DNA from: Macrobrachium rosenbergii
Lineage: Eukaryota; Arthropoda; Malacostraca; Decapoda; Palaemonidae
Assembly: GCF_040412425.1 (NCBI RefSeq)
Contig: NC_089789.1
Location: 38,731,106 to 38,795,105, forward strand
DNA length: 64,000 nucleotides
Direction: 5' to 3'
Shown here piece by piece: positions 35,801 through 47,768 of this stretch (position 1 is its first letter; each line of letters opens with the position of its first letter). The position numbers and the translations under genes are program-made. Under the pieces are notes generated by a model. That model ran no database searches. It was given only the letters and a program-made list of their open reading frames with translations, and was not told the origin of the DNA.

Positions 35801-38800
35801 CTTGGGTACCCTGTCATGTAGGTTATATGTCAGTCGTCATACCTTAGCAGTTTTCAATTTTAAACCAGAATTTATTTCTGATAGTTTGTTTATTAAATTA
35901 AAATGACAAAATTTATAAACAGCGTGAAGGCATCTTGATGTGTGTTAATTCTTGTTTTTTGTTCATTGTATGGCGACATCATCCTTAGTTTTCCTCAAAT
36001 TGCTAGATGCATTACATGACTAAGAAAAAGTCTACCATTGAGCCATTGCATTTCCAAAAGTGTTTTCCCAGATGATGGTGAGTAAAGAAATTAAGTACTG
36101 ATACAAGCTGCATTCGTTCGTATGCTTTCCACCCTTCAAGTTCCATAGTTTTATCATGATTTGTGGAAGCATTAATTTAGTGCTCTTAGCAAAATAAAAT
36201 TTTTAGAAAATTAGTTGTCTTCATCTCACTGATACCTTTCAATTCAGTGCCTTTGCCATACTTTGTAGTTGCTGCTGCCTAGCGCTAGATTTTTTGATAA
36301 TGAGATGACTAATAAACTTTGTAAGGTAGGATGGATTATGGAGACATTTTTTATTTTGCTTTTATGTTATGTTATTAGATTTTGATTATCAATGTCGGTC
36401 TTTTCCTTTGTCGAGTTGCTTCTTGCTTCTGTTGAGGTATTAAAGTCAAGAGCAACTGAGTTGTTGTAGACTAAAAAATGTATGTAAGGGGTAGATATAG
36501 AAATAAGTCAGAGTGAAGTAATAACTGTACTTTGTATCCCTGCTCATTTCTTATTATACAGCTGTGGCTGTTAAAGCCTCCTTCTGCTACATTATCCTAA
36601 ATAATTATGAGAGTAGTTGGGGAAACTCTAACATGCACAAGTTTTGGGTTTAATTCTTGTTCTAGTAATTTTTTTTGATCATTTAAACAGTTTGCATGAA
36701 TTTTTGACATGTTTTTGTTAGATTGTAAACAGCATGTAACGGCACCTACATTTACTTCATGGTTTTCTGTTTTACATTAACTGAGCCTTCAATATTTTAA
36801 GTAAGTAGTCATTTGTGATCAACTCTAGAGTGAGTATTACGTTGGTGCTAATAAAAGTTTGTTTTATCTTCAGCCATGTGTGGCCAGCTGTGCATGACTT
36901 GGAACGACTAACAGGCTTGTACCTAAGGGTTAATGTTTGTCCCTTAGGGTCTGGAGCATTAGCTGGTAATCCATTCAACATTGACCGACAAAGTCTTGCT
37001 GAAGATTTAGGGTTTGAGGAGGCTACTGAAAATAGTCTGCAGGCTGTGAGTGACAGAGACTTTGTTGGTAAGTTAGAAGCTATTTTTTTCTACTTAATAA
37101 CTGTTATTAATATTATTTTGTAATTGGTGTAGTGTTGTTAATAATTTAAATTTTTGTTGAAGCTGATTAACAGTGGGGCTGCTTTGGTATAATGGTGTTG
37201 TTAATTTACATTTTTGTTGAAGCTGATCAATAATGGAGCTGCTTGTTTGCATTGCTTGATTCCTAAGGAGTGGTGCACATTACCCTAACAAAATAACCAA
37301 CTTTTAAAATAAACTAGATTTTTGGTAACTTCATTCCAGTTCAAATGAGATGGAACCAATCCCAAGAATCCATATGAAGATGGTGAATTTGAGTTTCTGA
37401 GGGACAAACTTTAATTTCAGACTTGCAAAGTTTATGTTATGCTTTTAGATTCTCCTTTCTCCATTGCTATCATAGAGAAGAACTGAATGGTGAAAAAAAG
37501 TTGATGGGTAGACATACCAAGTAGGCAGATTGTAAGAAAGGTATAAGCCTCTAGAGTTAATTGTTTCAAAAGTGTTACTATTCAGAAGAGAAGACTACTT
37601 AGCAGTTGCAAAGCTTCAGGAAACCAGCACTTGGGTGTTCAAACATCTTGTCGGTTTAGTGAGAAGGTTTTATAAATGTCCAAGTCGAGCAAGGAACAAG
37701 TTCTACCCTTATATTCCTTAACCATAGTGGTCTTGTTCAGCACAATGTAACTTATATGTATTTGAATTGTACTTTGGTCTAGTCCAACTTAACTGTCTTA
37801 ACTTTTCAACTGTACTTAGTTCCATTTTCAGATTTTTAAAATAAATCTGATTGATATCTACCTATAAAACTTTGTGGTCTCATTAAATTAACAATAACCA
37901 GACCTTATACAGATGGTATTGTGACTTGAGCTACTATTAAATGTTCACCCTTAGTGTTTCTCCCCACTAGCTCTACCTTCTTTCTTTCTTGCCTATGCCC
38001 ATGGACTTTGCCTTTCTCCTACTTGCTTTGATTGTGATTCATATTGACTCAACATTATCAGTCTCCTCATGTTGAGTCACTCCATATTTACCAGCACCCG
38101 GATCTTCTTGATGTTCAACTATTGGCATTTCCTGCTGTTCGAGTTTGTTAGTTGCATCTTTATATTCAGCAAATCCCTGGTCCTCTCTGATCTTAATTCA
38201 CGTTTGTTTCATGTCCCTTTTAATGACTGATTTTGATTATTAACCCATACAACCCAACCCCTGAATGCAAATTACAGAGAACAGCACTTAGCGGAAATAT
38301 ACCTTTAGTGGTTGTCTGACTTATCTTGGGAAGAAATTTTATAATTTTTTTCATTATTTTCAGTGTATTTAGTGATTACATTGTTATGGAATTGTAATAT
38401 AATACATTCTAATATAGCTCATCAAGAACAAATCCCTTATGAGACTTAAGAAGTTAACTTACTGGTGTGGTAAAACTTAAATTATTCATTAGTGACGATT
38501 AAAGACTTCATTTATTCCATTCCAAGTTACTACCATGATCTTGTTAAGTGCCCAAGTCTACGCTGATCTTAGTTCAATGGGTGTTTGCCGGAGTATTCCT
38601 CTTTGCTTTACTTGATCTAAGCCCACATTATTCATGTCACTTAACCCGTTCCCTTGAACATTTTTCTAATCTATGAAAAAGCATTAGTTCCATAGGTGTT
38701 TGCCAGAGTATTCCTCTTTGCTTTACTTGATCTAAGCCCACATTATTCATGTCACTTAACCGTTCCCATAAACATTTTCTTAATCTGTGAAAGAGCATAT

Positions 38801-41800
38801 TTTATTGCATTTCATAAAAGTATACATATATATATATAGGGGTATCTCCACAAGTGTTTGTATATGGAATGATATACTGTACTTTTAAATTATTATAGCT
38901 CAAAATAGCCTTCTTTTAGTAACATGAGCCACCCCTAAATAAATGTTTTAAAAGTAAGTTGAAAAGAAAAAATTTTAAGTATAAGAATTTTATATTCTAC
39001 AATATAAACATGTTAATCAGTATTTTGCAGTTAACATGCAGAAAATATATATATTTCAGTATAAAATAAAGCAAAGTGCAAGTACAGTACTATTTTATTT
39101 TGCAAAACCTGTGATCTTAAACATTTCCAATTAATATGGTAGATAGTATAGGATGTTTAGCTCAGCATTTTTGCAAATCTGGCATTTATTTTACTGTATT
39201 ATATTGCAAAGCATTATTATTACAAGTATATTAAAGAAACATTTCACCCCTGTTGCTGGATGCCATTATTTTTTATCACATTTTCTTGTTAGTTTTTGTT
39301 CTGCTGTTCTGCAGTTATGTTAGCTCCAGAACTATCAAATCAATACTGACATCATTCATAAACTGCATATTTTATAAATTGTTACCCTTGGTAGCAGAAT
39401 CATTCTGAATCCAGCTATTACGTACAAAAGTGAAAGAAGGCTGGGAAGTTCCACATTTAATTGACCTCTTCCTACCCGTAGGATTTGGCATACTTCCTTT
39501 TTCACTTTCATCTTCAACTGACATTCTGCTATCACAACCAGAACCCTCAGTACATGCAAAATCAGTGCTATCATGTTTTTTTTTTTATCACAGTTCATGA
39601 TCTAAGTGAAGTAAAGAAGAGGCAGTTTAGCAGGGATCTTGATTGCTCTCTCTGAACATCAGCTCTAAAATTAGAGAAAAAAAAAACATTTTAACACATC
39701 CTGACATTTATTGCATTGATAATTACCTGCTGGAGTTTGTCCATTTTTCTTGTGACAGTAGTTTTATGTATGCTGTAACGGCTGAAAATAATTGGGATTG
39801 GTAGGGAAGGGGTAAGAATTAATATGGTCGACTCATCATTCTCACTGAAGTGGTAAAGTTTGATATCTTCCAGTATAATTTTGAACAGCTTCAGTACTTA
39901 TTGTCAGACTCCAGTATATAGAGAACTTCTTAATAATTGCATTATTTAAGCTGCTGTACAGTATACCAAAATAATTAGAATAGTATTTTATGTAGGAAAA
40001 TTAAAGGTAAGAAATAACCATGAAAATTGAGAGGGGCTGATGTTTTTAGGAGTAAGGTATGGATTTTGATTAAGGAATAATTTTTTTTAGAAGTTGGTGA
40101 TGAATATTTTAGTGATGTGATTAGTACTCATTATTGAATGTTTTTATGAGAGTCAATTTTATTTGAAAACTTTTGTCCTCAGTGGAATATCTCTTCTGGG
40201 CGAGTTTGCTGAGCTCACATTTGAGTCGTCTGGCAGAGGACCTTATTCTCTACTCAACAAGTGAATTTGGCTTTGTAAAGCTTCATGATGCCTATGCAAC
40301 AGGCAGTTCCCTCATGCCCCAGAAGAAGAATCCAGATAGCTTGGAGCTGGTGAGAGGAAAAGCTGGAACACTGACTGGAAATGTAAGTTGTATGTGCTAA
40401 TTATGTTGGTGAATGATTTGAGGTTTGTGGACTTACATTAGTGTGCATTAAGTACAAATTAAAGTTTTATAACTAAGCATGAGAATTCTTTGCATGAATA
40501 CACATTACTCCATGTGATTTTTGCAAAAATTGCTGTTTCTCTCCATTTGTTCAAGAGTAAGAAAGATTTTTATAGAACATTATATACATATGATACATAA
40601 ATCCTTTTGTGCATTTTTGTCATTTGATTTTTTTATACTGTAATTAAAGTTCAAATTTCTTGCTTGTAATTCAGTTGACTTTTTTTTTTTTTTTTTACTA
40701 TTATCATTCCTAAATTTTCTTGGCTTGACTCAGCAGCCTGAATTTCATAAAATAAAATTCTGTAAAGTCTCGGACCCACAAAGGACACCTTAGGAGAATG
40801 AATGAATGAATATAGTACAGTAATTCCTAGTTTATCCTTATTTGCGCTGTGTGGACATTAGCGTTATTTGGAAGGTCCACAAACCACATTATGTATATGC
40901 AATATACAATAATTAAAAATTATAAAAATTATAAAAAGTGCCTGTATTGCGGGGGTAGTAGACGGGGAAGTGGTTTGGGGATGGAAAAGCTGAGTGGATA
41001 GGGCTGGGCAGGCCTTTGTCTTCATGAAAGCTTTTATGACTGTTATTGACATGAGAGTGCTACATCAGTTTACAGGTTATCACACACATCTTAGCACTTT
41101 GAAGTGGCTGAGAAATGTCACCATCACAGTGTAAGCATTCCCACTTTTGGTACAGAAGTAATAGATCATTACACATCATTATATTTTTTGCCTTTGTGAG
41201 TGGCTAAAAGAGATAACATTGTGGTAAAGCACACTTTGTTACTTGTTTCAGTTGCCGGTCATTTCTTGGTACAGTAATTGCATATTAAACCGTTGCTGTC
41301 ATTGTGTATGGCGATGCTTTTCCCAGGTCTTATCAGTTTTGTTCGGGTACCTGCAGGTTTGCAGGAGCTGTAAGTGCTGCATGTATGGCCCTACCACCTC
41401 CTAAGAGGGCTAAGAAGGTGTTAACACTACAGTATAAAGAGAAAGCTGGAAAATCATTGAGAGAATCAAGGCTTGCTGGCTGATGTCCCACATCATGGCT
41501 GAGTATGCTGTTGCACATTCTTCCATGCTGGATATCAAGGCAACCAAGGATGTGACGGATATTGGGAAGAAGTTATCCAATAGTGAGGCTTGCAAGATGA
41601 TGGCCAAGCTGTGTCATGAGGAACTTTAACAGTTGTCCTTGATCTGGTTTCATCAGCAGAAGTTGGCTGGGATGCATGCCCATGGTTCTCAACAGAAGGC
41701 TGTTGCTACAAAGTTCACAGGTCTGTAAGGGGTTGTGGACTTGAAGCATTCAATGGTTGTCTGTTTTGGTTCAAAATTCAACATGGTCTTACCAACAAGA

Positions 41801-44800
41801 ATCCTTGGATACTTCTGAGGGAGGAATAGAGTAATTTTAGCAGATGGTAAAAGACTTAATGAAAAAGAAAGGTCTTGTTTTGAGTCCAATCTATAATGCT
41901 GACAAAACTGGTCTATACTGTCACTCCTTTTCCACTAATACCTTGGCTGACAAGAAGGAAAAGAATTTACCTGGTAGAAAGTTTCTGAAGTAATGCTTGT
42001 CTGGTTTGCAATATGCAAAAGCTTATGGTTGCCATTGTTGCAAACCAGTCATAGTTAGACATGTGAAGCAACTACATGTCATGTGTGGGTTGATGGATAC
42101 TCTCCCAGTGATCTAGTATCCTTTGGTGAAAGCTTGGTTCACTGCCAATATCATTTCCATAAACACTTTTGGAAGGATGTTATTTGTCAAACACTGGACC
42201 TTGGCATTACTGGACATCAAGTGAAGGCTTTGCTTTTAGTGGATAGTGTGCCTGCGCAGTCTACCACAACTCAGTGACAAAGGTCATATGAGGATCATGT
42301 TTTTGCCTCATAATATGACTGCATTCATTCAGCCAGTGGATCATTGTTGCAATGAAATATCTATACTGGAGGAGGTGATGGTAGTGTTTGAGGACAAGCA
42401 GGAGAAGGAGCAAGGCTTAGATACAGGGGGGGTGGTCTTCAGAATTATTTGCTCAAGTCTGCCATCTACAACTTCACAGATGCTTGGAGGGATGTCATTG
42501 TGTAGGCCTTGGAGTATGCTTTGAACCCTTTCCTGAAGTGGGAAGAAGGCTTAATTGAGTTTCAAGTTTTCGACATTGACAACTTTCATGCTCAACTTGC
42601 AAAGGAAGCAGTTACTGCTGGAGAGTTGGAGGAGGAAGCCCCTGAAGATGGTAGGCAAACCCACCCCCATCCTACAATGTCATGCAGATGATTTTGGACA
42701 ACTTGATCAAGCTGATGCAGAACCCCAACATAGACCATAAATGTTTCCCAGGGCTTTGGAGTTTGCTGAAGGTGCATGAGAAATGTGGCAGATGGCAACT
42801 GTGAAGCAAAATATTTGTTCTTTTCGTCGAGTATCCTTGACAGCTTCTTCAGTGCCCTAAGCCCATCACCATGTACTTCTTTGGTAACTCAGTTGTTCAG
42901 CTCAGAAATGCAAGCACATACTTCAGCACACTTTGTTGATGTGCCAGGTTCTTCCAGCCAGGAATCTGAACTATCTCTGCCGTCTCTGAAACCCTTAATG
43001 CCTCTTACTAACTGTTCACCATTTCATGACTGGGATGAGGAGTAGGACCTTGATGAGACTGGTGTTGGCGGAGGAGGAAGACTTGTAAACCCTCCTTACA
43101 AGTTTTTAAAAGTCTGGCCATGTGTGCAGTTTTGACATTGCACACAGGTAAGAGAGGAGAGTTTTTTTATTTTTTTATTTTATTTTACATATACATTTTA
43201 TTTCAAAGAAAGTATGAACTTACCGTTTTATGTAAGTACTGTACAGTACAATACCTATTGTGCTGGTTATAAACACATAAGTGTTGTAAATCTTGTTATA
43301 AAATAGGGGAAGAAAAGGTAACAACTTATGGTTCACATCCATTCATAACTGTAAAGTGTATTGTTTGTTATTTATAAGCATGGTGACAAGGTAGAAGTAA
43401 AGGTGTGAAATTAATGTTTTTCATGTCCGGAAATTTCCAGTGTCTGGCAGGGCTTTAGATGTATTAACATGGATAAACAAGCTGAATGACTGAGTACCAA
43501 AGATGTGTAATGGAAGTAATTTTCAACTTCTTTGTTTATGAATTTTATGTAGATTTGCTTTTGATATATTACTTTAATAACTTAATAATCTCTTGGTATT
43601 TTCAGCTTTGTGGTTTCATGATGGTCATGAAGGGTCTTCCTTCTACCTACAACAAGGACTTACAAGAAGACAAGCTGAAATTATTTGAGACTGCAGAGGT
43701 TCTTGCTGGTGTACTACAAGTGATGGCAGGCACAGTGCAAACATTAAAGGTACCTTGTTGTATTTGTTTGTAGTGTAGGGATGTCCCATTTATTGTAGGG
43801 TTGCATGTTGAAATTCAAGAAGTAGCTGGCATATAAATTATAGCTTATCTCTTTTATGGTATTGGTAATTGTACATTAATGGTAGTGTATACATGTTTTG
43901 GTAGTGCATACATATTTACCTTATATTGGGAGCTACAAAGGCTATGAAATGTTTCAATTATTAGTGTAGATAGTAATTTCAAATTTAAATGGTTGAAAGG
44001 ATTTCACCAGAAAATGGACATTTATATGAAGGTTTTCTCATTCTGGATGGTAAAAATAACTGATGTTTCTAAATAAGGAAAAACATCATCACCATATGCT
44101 ACAAGAGGAATTAGAAATCTTTAGATGCAAACGTAGGATATTTTTGGCTTCGTATTAAAGCAGTTAATGATTTTTCATATATAATATTGACAGTCATTGT
44201 ATTTATCGATGTATATATGTATTCATAAATTCATCAAAATACCAATCCATTTTTAATCGGAATACAGCAGTAGGTTATTACTTAAGTGCTTGATTTGTAC
44301 TCCTGTTAAATATTAATAAAGGTTTGTATGGTTTTTATTTATTTGTTTACAGGTCAATGCAGATGCTTGTCGTAGAGCCCTGTCTGAGGAGATGCTTTCC
44401 ACTGATGTTGCCTACTACCTTGTCAAGAAAGGGGTAAGGGAAACTGGATTGTTACGTATTTCTCGTTAAATGGTTTTTTCCTTTTTATCCATATGCCTCG
44501 AATCCATCTTGTTACCATGGTTTATAGTGCCAAACTCAAGAGTACAGCACAGTGAGCCTGCAGTCATGTTTAGTTGTACTGTATTGCCTACAGTGTGTCA
44601 TGTGTGGAACCACAGTAGATAGTACTGTACTAAAGGTTTGTGCAATGTTGCTTCTACCTGTATCTGTATCAGTTACTCTATATTGTTTATAATGTTCCTT
44701 TTTTTTTTTTCATTGGCTATTCACTGTAAATCCTTTTGTCAAGTCCAATGGGAGTCTAGAAATGTGACTAGGTGGATTCATTAAATTTTTCTTATAATGA

Positions 44801-45703
44801 GCTTGTTAGGCATATACAGGCAGTCCCTGGGTTACATCGTTCCGAGTTTACGTTGCTTTTCAAATATATTCATAAAAAAATCGGTCACGGGTTATATTGA
44901 ACGTTCCAAGGTTATGTCGTGGTAACAGGGAAATGAAGTTTTAGAAGTGCAGTCAAACAGAGAATGACCAGGTTTACAACAGGGAGCTGGTGGATCTCAC
45001 TATACATGTGCATCTTTTGTGATTGTTTTTGTTTAGGAACATTTCACAAGAAACAAAATTGGCTTTAGGATCATTTCACAACAAACAAAATTGGCAAAAA
45101 AGCTGTAGGCTTTGTTTTGTTTGCTTTGTAAATTTTACTTACGCATACATGTTAGGAGTTTTAAAAAATTAATTTGTTTTAATTTCTTCAGATGCCATTC
45201 CGGTCAGCCCATGAAAAAGCAGGAGAAGTTGTTAAACTTTCTGAAAGTCTCCATTGCTCATTCTCTTCTCTACCACTTAGTGAACTTGTAAAGATAAGGT
45301 AATTATGCTCTTTTATTTGTATTAAGATGCATTCAAGATGGGATATAATGACCATTTCAAGAGAAATCTTCAGATTAATAGTATTGTAAAACTAAGTTAT
45401 TCTAGTATGCGGCAAAAAAAAAAAAAAAAAAAAAAATTATGGATCTGAAAGGAAACCATTATATTATAATGGAGTATTTGCATTTTGAAAATTAACTTTT
45501 GAGTATACTGTACTCTATCTTGGTCTTTAATTTTTCAATAAAAATCTCTTTCCAGCCCTCTCTTCACAGAAGATATATCGTCTGTTTGGAATTTTGAACA
45601 TAGTGTGGAGCAGTACCAAGCAGATGGTGGGACTGCATTAAAAAGTGTGAACAATCAGATAACCAGAGCTCGGAAGTTCCTCACTAACTTTTCCTTGGCT
45701 TAG
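29692..45703 (+). CDS. ASL: Argininosuccinate lyase
   Basis: Ten exons encode 468 residues (human ASL is 464). The enzyme splits argininosuccinate into arginine and fumarate in the cytosol and works as a homotetramer whose active sites are shared between subunits. Visible motifs: KLWGGRF near the N-terminus, [22 protein letters not shown] (111-120), [11 protein letters not shown] with T162-H163, [11 protein letters not shown], and the superfamily signature [11 protein letters not shown] at 283-293. Duck delta2-crystallin catalytic residues H162, S283, K289, N291 and E296 are all present at +1 (H163, S284, K290, N292, E297), so an active enzyme is expected. The start is the first ATG in frame with the KLWGGRF block. 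Introns range from 257 to 4019 bases; intron 1 is GC-AG, the rest GT-AG. A pyrimidine-ttcag site about 16 bases before the ATG suggests a spliced 5' UTR. Likely role: arginine synthesis or the citrulline-NO cycle. Confidence 0.97.
30559..30729 (+). CDS. ASL: ASL exon 2
   Basis: 57 codons in phase 0 between ctgttttag and gtaaat. It starts [15 protein letters not shown] and ends with the substrate-binding [13 protein letters not shown]. Confidence 0.96.
31231..31300 (+). repeat. Exact 35-base tandem duplication in ASL intron 2
   Basis: Two perfect copies of a 35-base unit starting TAACCTTTCCATATACAGGT. Each contains cag|gtactt, which looks like a back-to-back acceptor and donor. Perfect identity suggests a recent slip or a very recent allele. 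Confidence 0.9.
31488..31619 (+). CDS. ASL: ASL exon 3
   Basis: 44 codons in phase 0 between tctaaag and gtaaat. It carries [12 protein letters not shown], the second conserved active-site region. Confidence 0.96.
32754..32854 (+). CDS. ASL: ASL exon 4
   Basis: 33 codons plus two bases, from acceptor tatcccag to donor gtattt. It contains [17 protein letters not shown] with the catalytic T162-H163 pair. Confidence 0.96.
33439..33942 (-). mobile_element. LINE endonuclease-domain fragment (CR1/L2-like) in ASL intron 4
   Basis: A 167-codon open stretch on the - strand. It resembles the apurinic endonuclease region of CR1/L2-type non-LTR elements: [16 protein letters not shown] (family: FDVLAIAETWL), KIAEMNP, an FEYTEVNLK segment, and DDPESHDEV...LLASHRLV (family: DDP.S.....F..LL.S.GL). 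The GDFN catalytic motif before DDPES is lost (reads NFVMSLYQ). It is a 5' piece without the reverse transcriptase. I do not read it as a host gene. Confidence 0.55.
34200..34320 (+). repeat. ~64-base tandem duplication in ASL intron 4
   Basis: TAAATGGTTAAATCTCA at 34,202 recurs as TAAATGGTAAAATCTCA at 34,266, followed by matching GTTGT.A.CACCTC.ATTA blocks. Diverged copies. Confidence 0.55.
36874..37067 (+). CDS. ASL: ASL exon 5
   Basis: 194 bases; the first base completes a Ser codon and the last begins a Val codon. It contains [20 protein letters not shown] and ends SDRDFV. Acceptor tatcttcag, donor gtaagt. Confidence 0.96.
37132..37245 (+). repeat. 60-base tandem duplication in ASL intron 5
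   Basis: TTTTTGTTGAAGCTGAT occurs at 37,151 and 37,211 with matching flanks (GTGTTGTTAAT before, GG.GCTGCTT after). Confidence 0.75.
38570..38800 (+). repeat. 114-base tandem duplication in ASL intron 5
   Basis: GTGTTTGCC(G/A)GAGTATTCC at 38,581 and 38,695 begins two copies that share CTTTGCTTTACTTGATCTAA and ATTCATGTCACTTAACC; over 90% alike by eye. Confidence 0.85.
40183..40382 (+). CDS. ASL: ASL exon 6
   Basis: 200 bases, starting with the two bases that finish Val243, then [20 protein letters not shown] and the signature [16 protein letters not shown]. This exon supplies S284, K290, N292 and E297. Donor gtaagt. Confidence 0.97.
40818..43492 (+). mobile_element. Dead Tigger/pogo DNA transposon in ASL intron 6
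   Basis: The ends form an inverted pair: left CAGTAATTCCTAGTTTATCC, right (reverse complement) CAGTCATTCAGCTTGTTTATCC. The left end is preceded by TA, the Tc1/pogo target. Between 41,380 and 43,050 a transposase can be followed across several frames with stops: an N-terminal block with [13 protein letters not shown], a DDE-region block [15 protein letters not shown], then [17 protein letters not shown] (family: VMFLPPNTTALIQPMDQ) and YNFTDAWRD. Frameshifts and stops make it inactive. Full length about 2.7 kb is normal for Tigger elements. Confidence 0.8.
41380..43050 (+). pseudogene. Degenerate Tigger/jerky-type DDE transposase
   Basis: Recognisable pieces lie at about 41,380-41,480 (DNA-binding N-terminus), 42,100-42,280 (catalytic core, frame 2), 42,250-42,400 ([15 protein letters not shown], frame 3) and 42,460-42,640 (C-terminal region). 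The catalytic DN of the LDN.PAH motif reads DS, and several frameshifts separate the blocks. It belongs to the CENP-B/jerky/TIGD group. It is transposon debris, not an ASL exon. Confidence 0.75.
43606..43749 (+). CDS. ASL: ASL exon 7
   Basis: 48 codons in phase 0, acceptor ttttcag, donor gtacct. It holds [17 protein letters not shown], nearly identical to the vertebrate block. It follows directly on a dead transposon in intron 6. Confidence 0.97.
44353..44433 (+). CDS. ASL: ASL exon 8
   Basis: 27 codons in phase 0, from [15 protein letters not shown] to AYYLVKKG; donor gtaagg. It matches the human segment ending TDLAYYLVRKG. Confidence 0.96.
44817..44945. mobile_element. Tigger-type MITE fragment in ASL intron 8
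   Basis: Starts CAGGCAGTCCCTGGGTTACA and continues colinear with the 22,174 element (CAAATATATTCAT.AAAAAAT at the same offset). Only the left half is visible. Confidence 0.55.
45192..45298 (+). CDS. ASL: ASL exon 9
   Basis: 35 codons plus two bases starting [14 protein letters not shown] (human MPFRQAHEASGKAV); the donor is gtaatt. Confidence 0.95.
45556..45703 (+). CDS. ASL: ASL exon 10 and stop
   Basis: The first base completes Ser, then [20 protein letters not shown] (human [20 protein letters not shown]) and [12 protein letters not shown]; the TAG stop is at 45701-45703. Confidence 0.96.
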
Positions 45704-46327
45704 TACCAGTAATTCATTTGTTAGGCTATTGTGGGGTATAAAACTCCAAAATTTTTCGTACTAAAATCAGAAAAATATTTTAACTTATGCCAGATTTCTC
45801 ATGAACTATACATATCCATAAAGTATTTTTAATGCGGTATTTTGTAATATTTCGGGGCTCTATAAATGAAAAATCTGACTTTAAAAACACTACTAATGAT
45901 AAAATTATATTTGGGGGGACCCAAGATACAAATGACAATCAGTACCCTAGATAGGTTTGTGGAGTGCTGGGCAATATATTGTCTAGGCTCAAACCCATAT
46001 TGTTCCAGTAGAAATGTTGAAATTCTGGAAGAAAGTTCTGTATTTCAATCTGAACATCTTCAAAACTCATGAATATTGAGTAATGCCAGTATGCTTTTTG
46101 CCATGGAAATTTGACTATGGAAAAGTGTTGCGTACTTTATTGCAGTTATATTTTTTAGTGTTTTAAAAGTAATCATAAGTTTCAAACAGCATAGGAGTTT
46201 GAAGTTTGTGGACATTGGCCTGCATATAGGATAAAATGGGGGAAAATCTGATCCTTGGAGTGTGTGAAGAAATAATGATATTAAGGACAGGCCTGTGTAA
46301 GTCCTTTTAGTTTAAGGACATTGGAGC

Positions 46328-46333
46328 AATAAA
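46328..46333 (+). terminator. Candidate ASL polyadenylation signal
   Basis: AATAAA about 625 bases after the ASL stop. It is the clearest hexamer I noticed in the following 700 bases, and the stretch before it has no other feature. Confidence 0.35.
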
Positions 46334-46839
46334 GATAGGTCCACTTTACTTATGAACGTCTGTATATTTGTTATTGGTGGTACTTGAGATTTCCAGGCAC
46401 TGGCTTTGCATGGTAGTGTGCTGCTGTTCCTGTGAAGTTTTATGGACTTGACACTTTTATGGAAAGAAACATTCTCATGTTAGTGAACTCCATGGTTGTA
46501 TACACTTTTATATAAGGTAAAATTTGTAACTAAAGACCAGTGTTGAGTTTCTATCAGATTAAGTTTGTTCAAGAAGCTTCTGCTCACAGGAAACAAAAAT
46601 TAATGATTTTAACATGCTTTACATATTTACTCATGACAGTAACCATGGTAATTGCTGTACACGATAAGCATATCCTAAGAAAATAACAATTTGTTCACTG
46701 TAAGTTCCAGTTAGATGTACAGTTACCTGTTTGTAAAATTAGAAGAAATCATAAAATTGATGCTGAGGATTTTCTTTAAATATCTTTTATGACAGTACTC
46801 TCATGTGTTAAAGGAACATCTTTTTATCACCAAATTCAA

Positions 46840-47600
46840 AATTTCATTATACAAATTAGTAGAAACTTTTGAGACTGATATGTGGGCAACACCAGATCAA
46901 AACAAGTAAAATGATTCAGTACCCCTGTTGGTGTACTGTAATTGGTAGTCTTCTTTAGGAAGATATGAATATTACCAGACAGCTTGTCTCTTAAATTTTC
47001 ATTGTTAATTTTCCTATTGCAAACAAAACATCCTGTATCTGCCTGCCAGCTTTTGCAAATTTCTTGTAATTGACGTAGATTATTTAACATCTTTATCACT
47101 ATTAATAGTGGCAAATACCAAAGCCAATCTGTTGTAAACTTGGTGCCTTAGGTATAGCTATTGCTTCATGTGCATCTTGTTTTCATTCTTCCTCCATCTC
47201 AATCAGCTCCTTATTGTAGAGCTCATCAGCATCTTTGTTGAAGTCTTTGTAAATGTTCTCAAATGTCTTTTAAAACTTTCTTCCAAATTCCATTTAAACA
47301 TTGCTTTGTCATTCCATTCTGCAGCAGATTTAATTATGTAATTTAAAATGTTAAAATCTGTAAAATTCTTGTGTTCAGTCAATTCAACAGCTTGGGCAAA
47401 GGTTTGGCATCGATGAACACTGAATGCAACTACTGCCCTTTGGTCCATTGGCTGAGTTGAATACAGTTTCTTTGGTGGCTAAACTCAAAATACACATTTC
47501 AAAGATAATAGATGGCCATGAGAATATTCTTAAATCAGAAGCATCTTGAACAGGATGTGACAACATACTCTTTTGCAAGGGAAATAAAACCATTCTTGTT
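46840..47600 (-). pseudogene. Second degenerate Tigger transposase, - strand
   Basis: On the - strand a MDQRAVVAFSVHRCQTFAQA stretch (47,448 downward) matches MDQGVI..F...YLRRTFAQA of TIGD1-type transposases, followed by a WND...FKRHLRTF region like the WKKTLKRFVHDF block. The LLQPMDQ lead-in is in another frame near 47,450-47,480. No ends identified. Inactive. Confidence 0.6.
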
Positions 47601-47698
47601 TTGGTAATAATAAACAGGAAGTATGTGCTTGCTCACATTCATAAGTGCATTAGGTTACTAAGAATAGTAGTTTAAAAAGGGCTTGTTGAAATGATTCC

Positions 47699-47768
47699 AC
47701 CCAAAAGTAGTTTTACTTGGTTTTTGAGTACCTACCCAAAAGTAGTTTTACTTGATTTTCAAGTGCCT
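47699..47768 (+). repeat. 35-base tandem duplication
   Basis: ACCCAAAAGTAGTTTTACTT occurs at 47,699 and 47,734, followed by similar G.TTTT..AGT.CCT tails. Confidence 0.75.
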
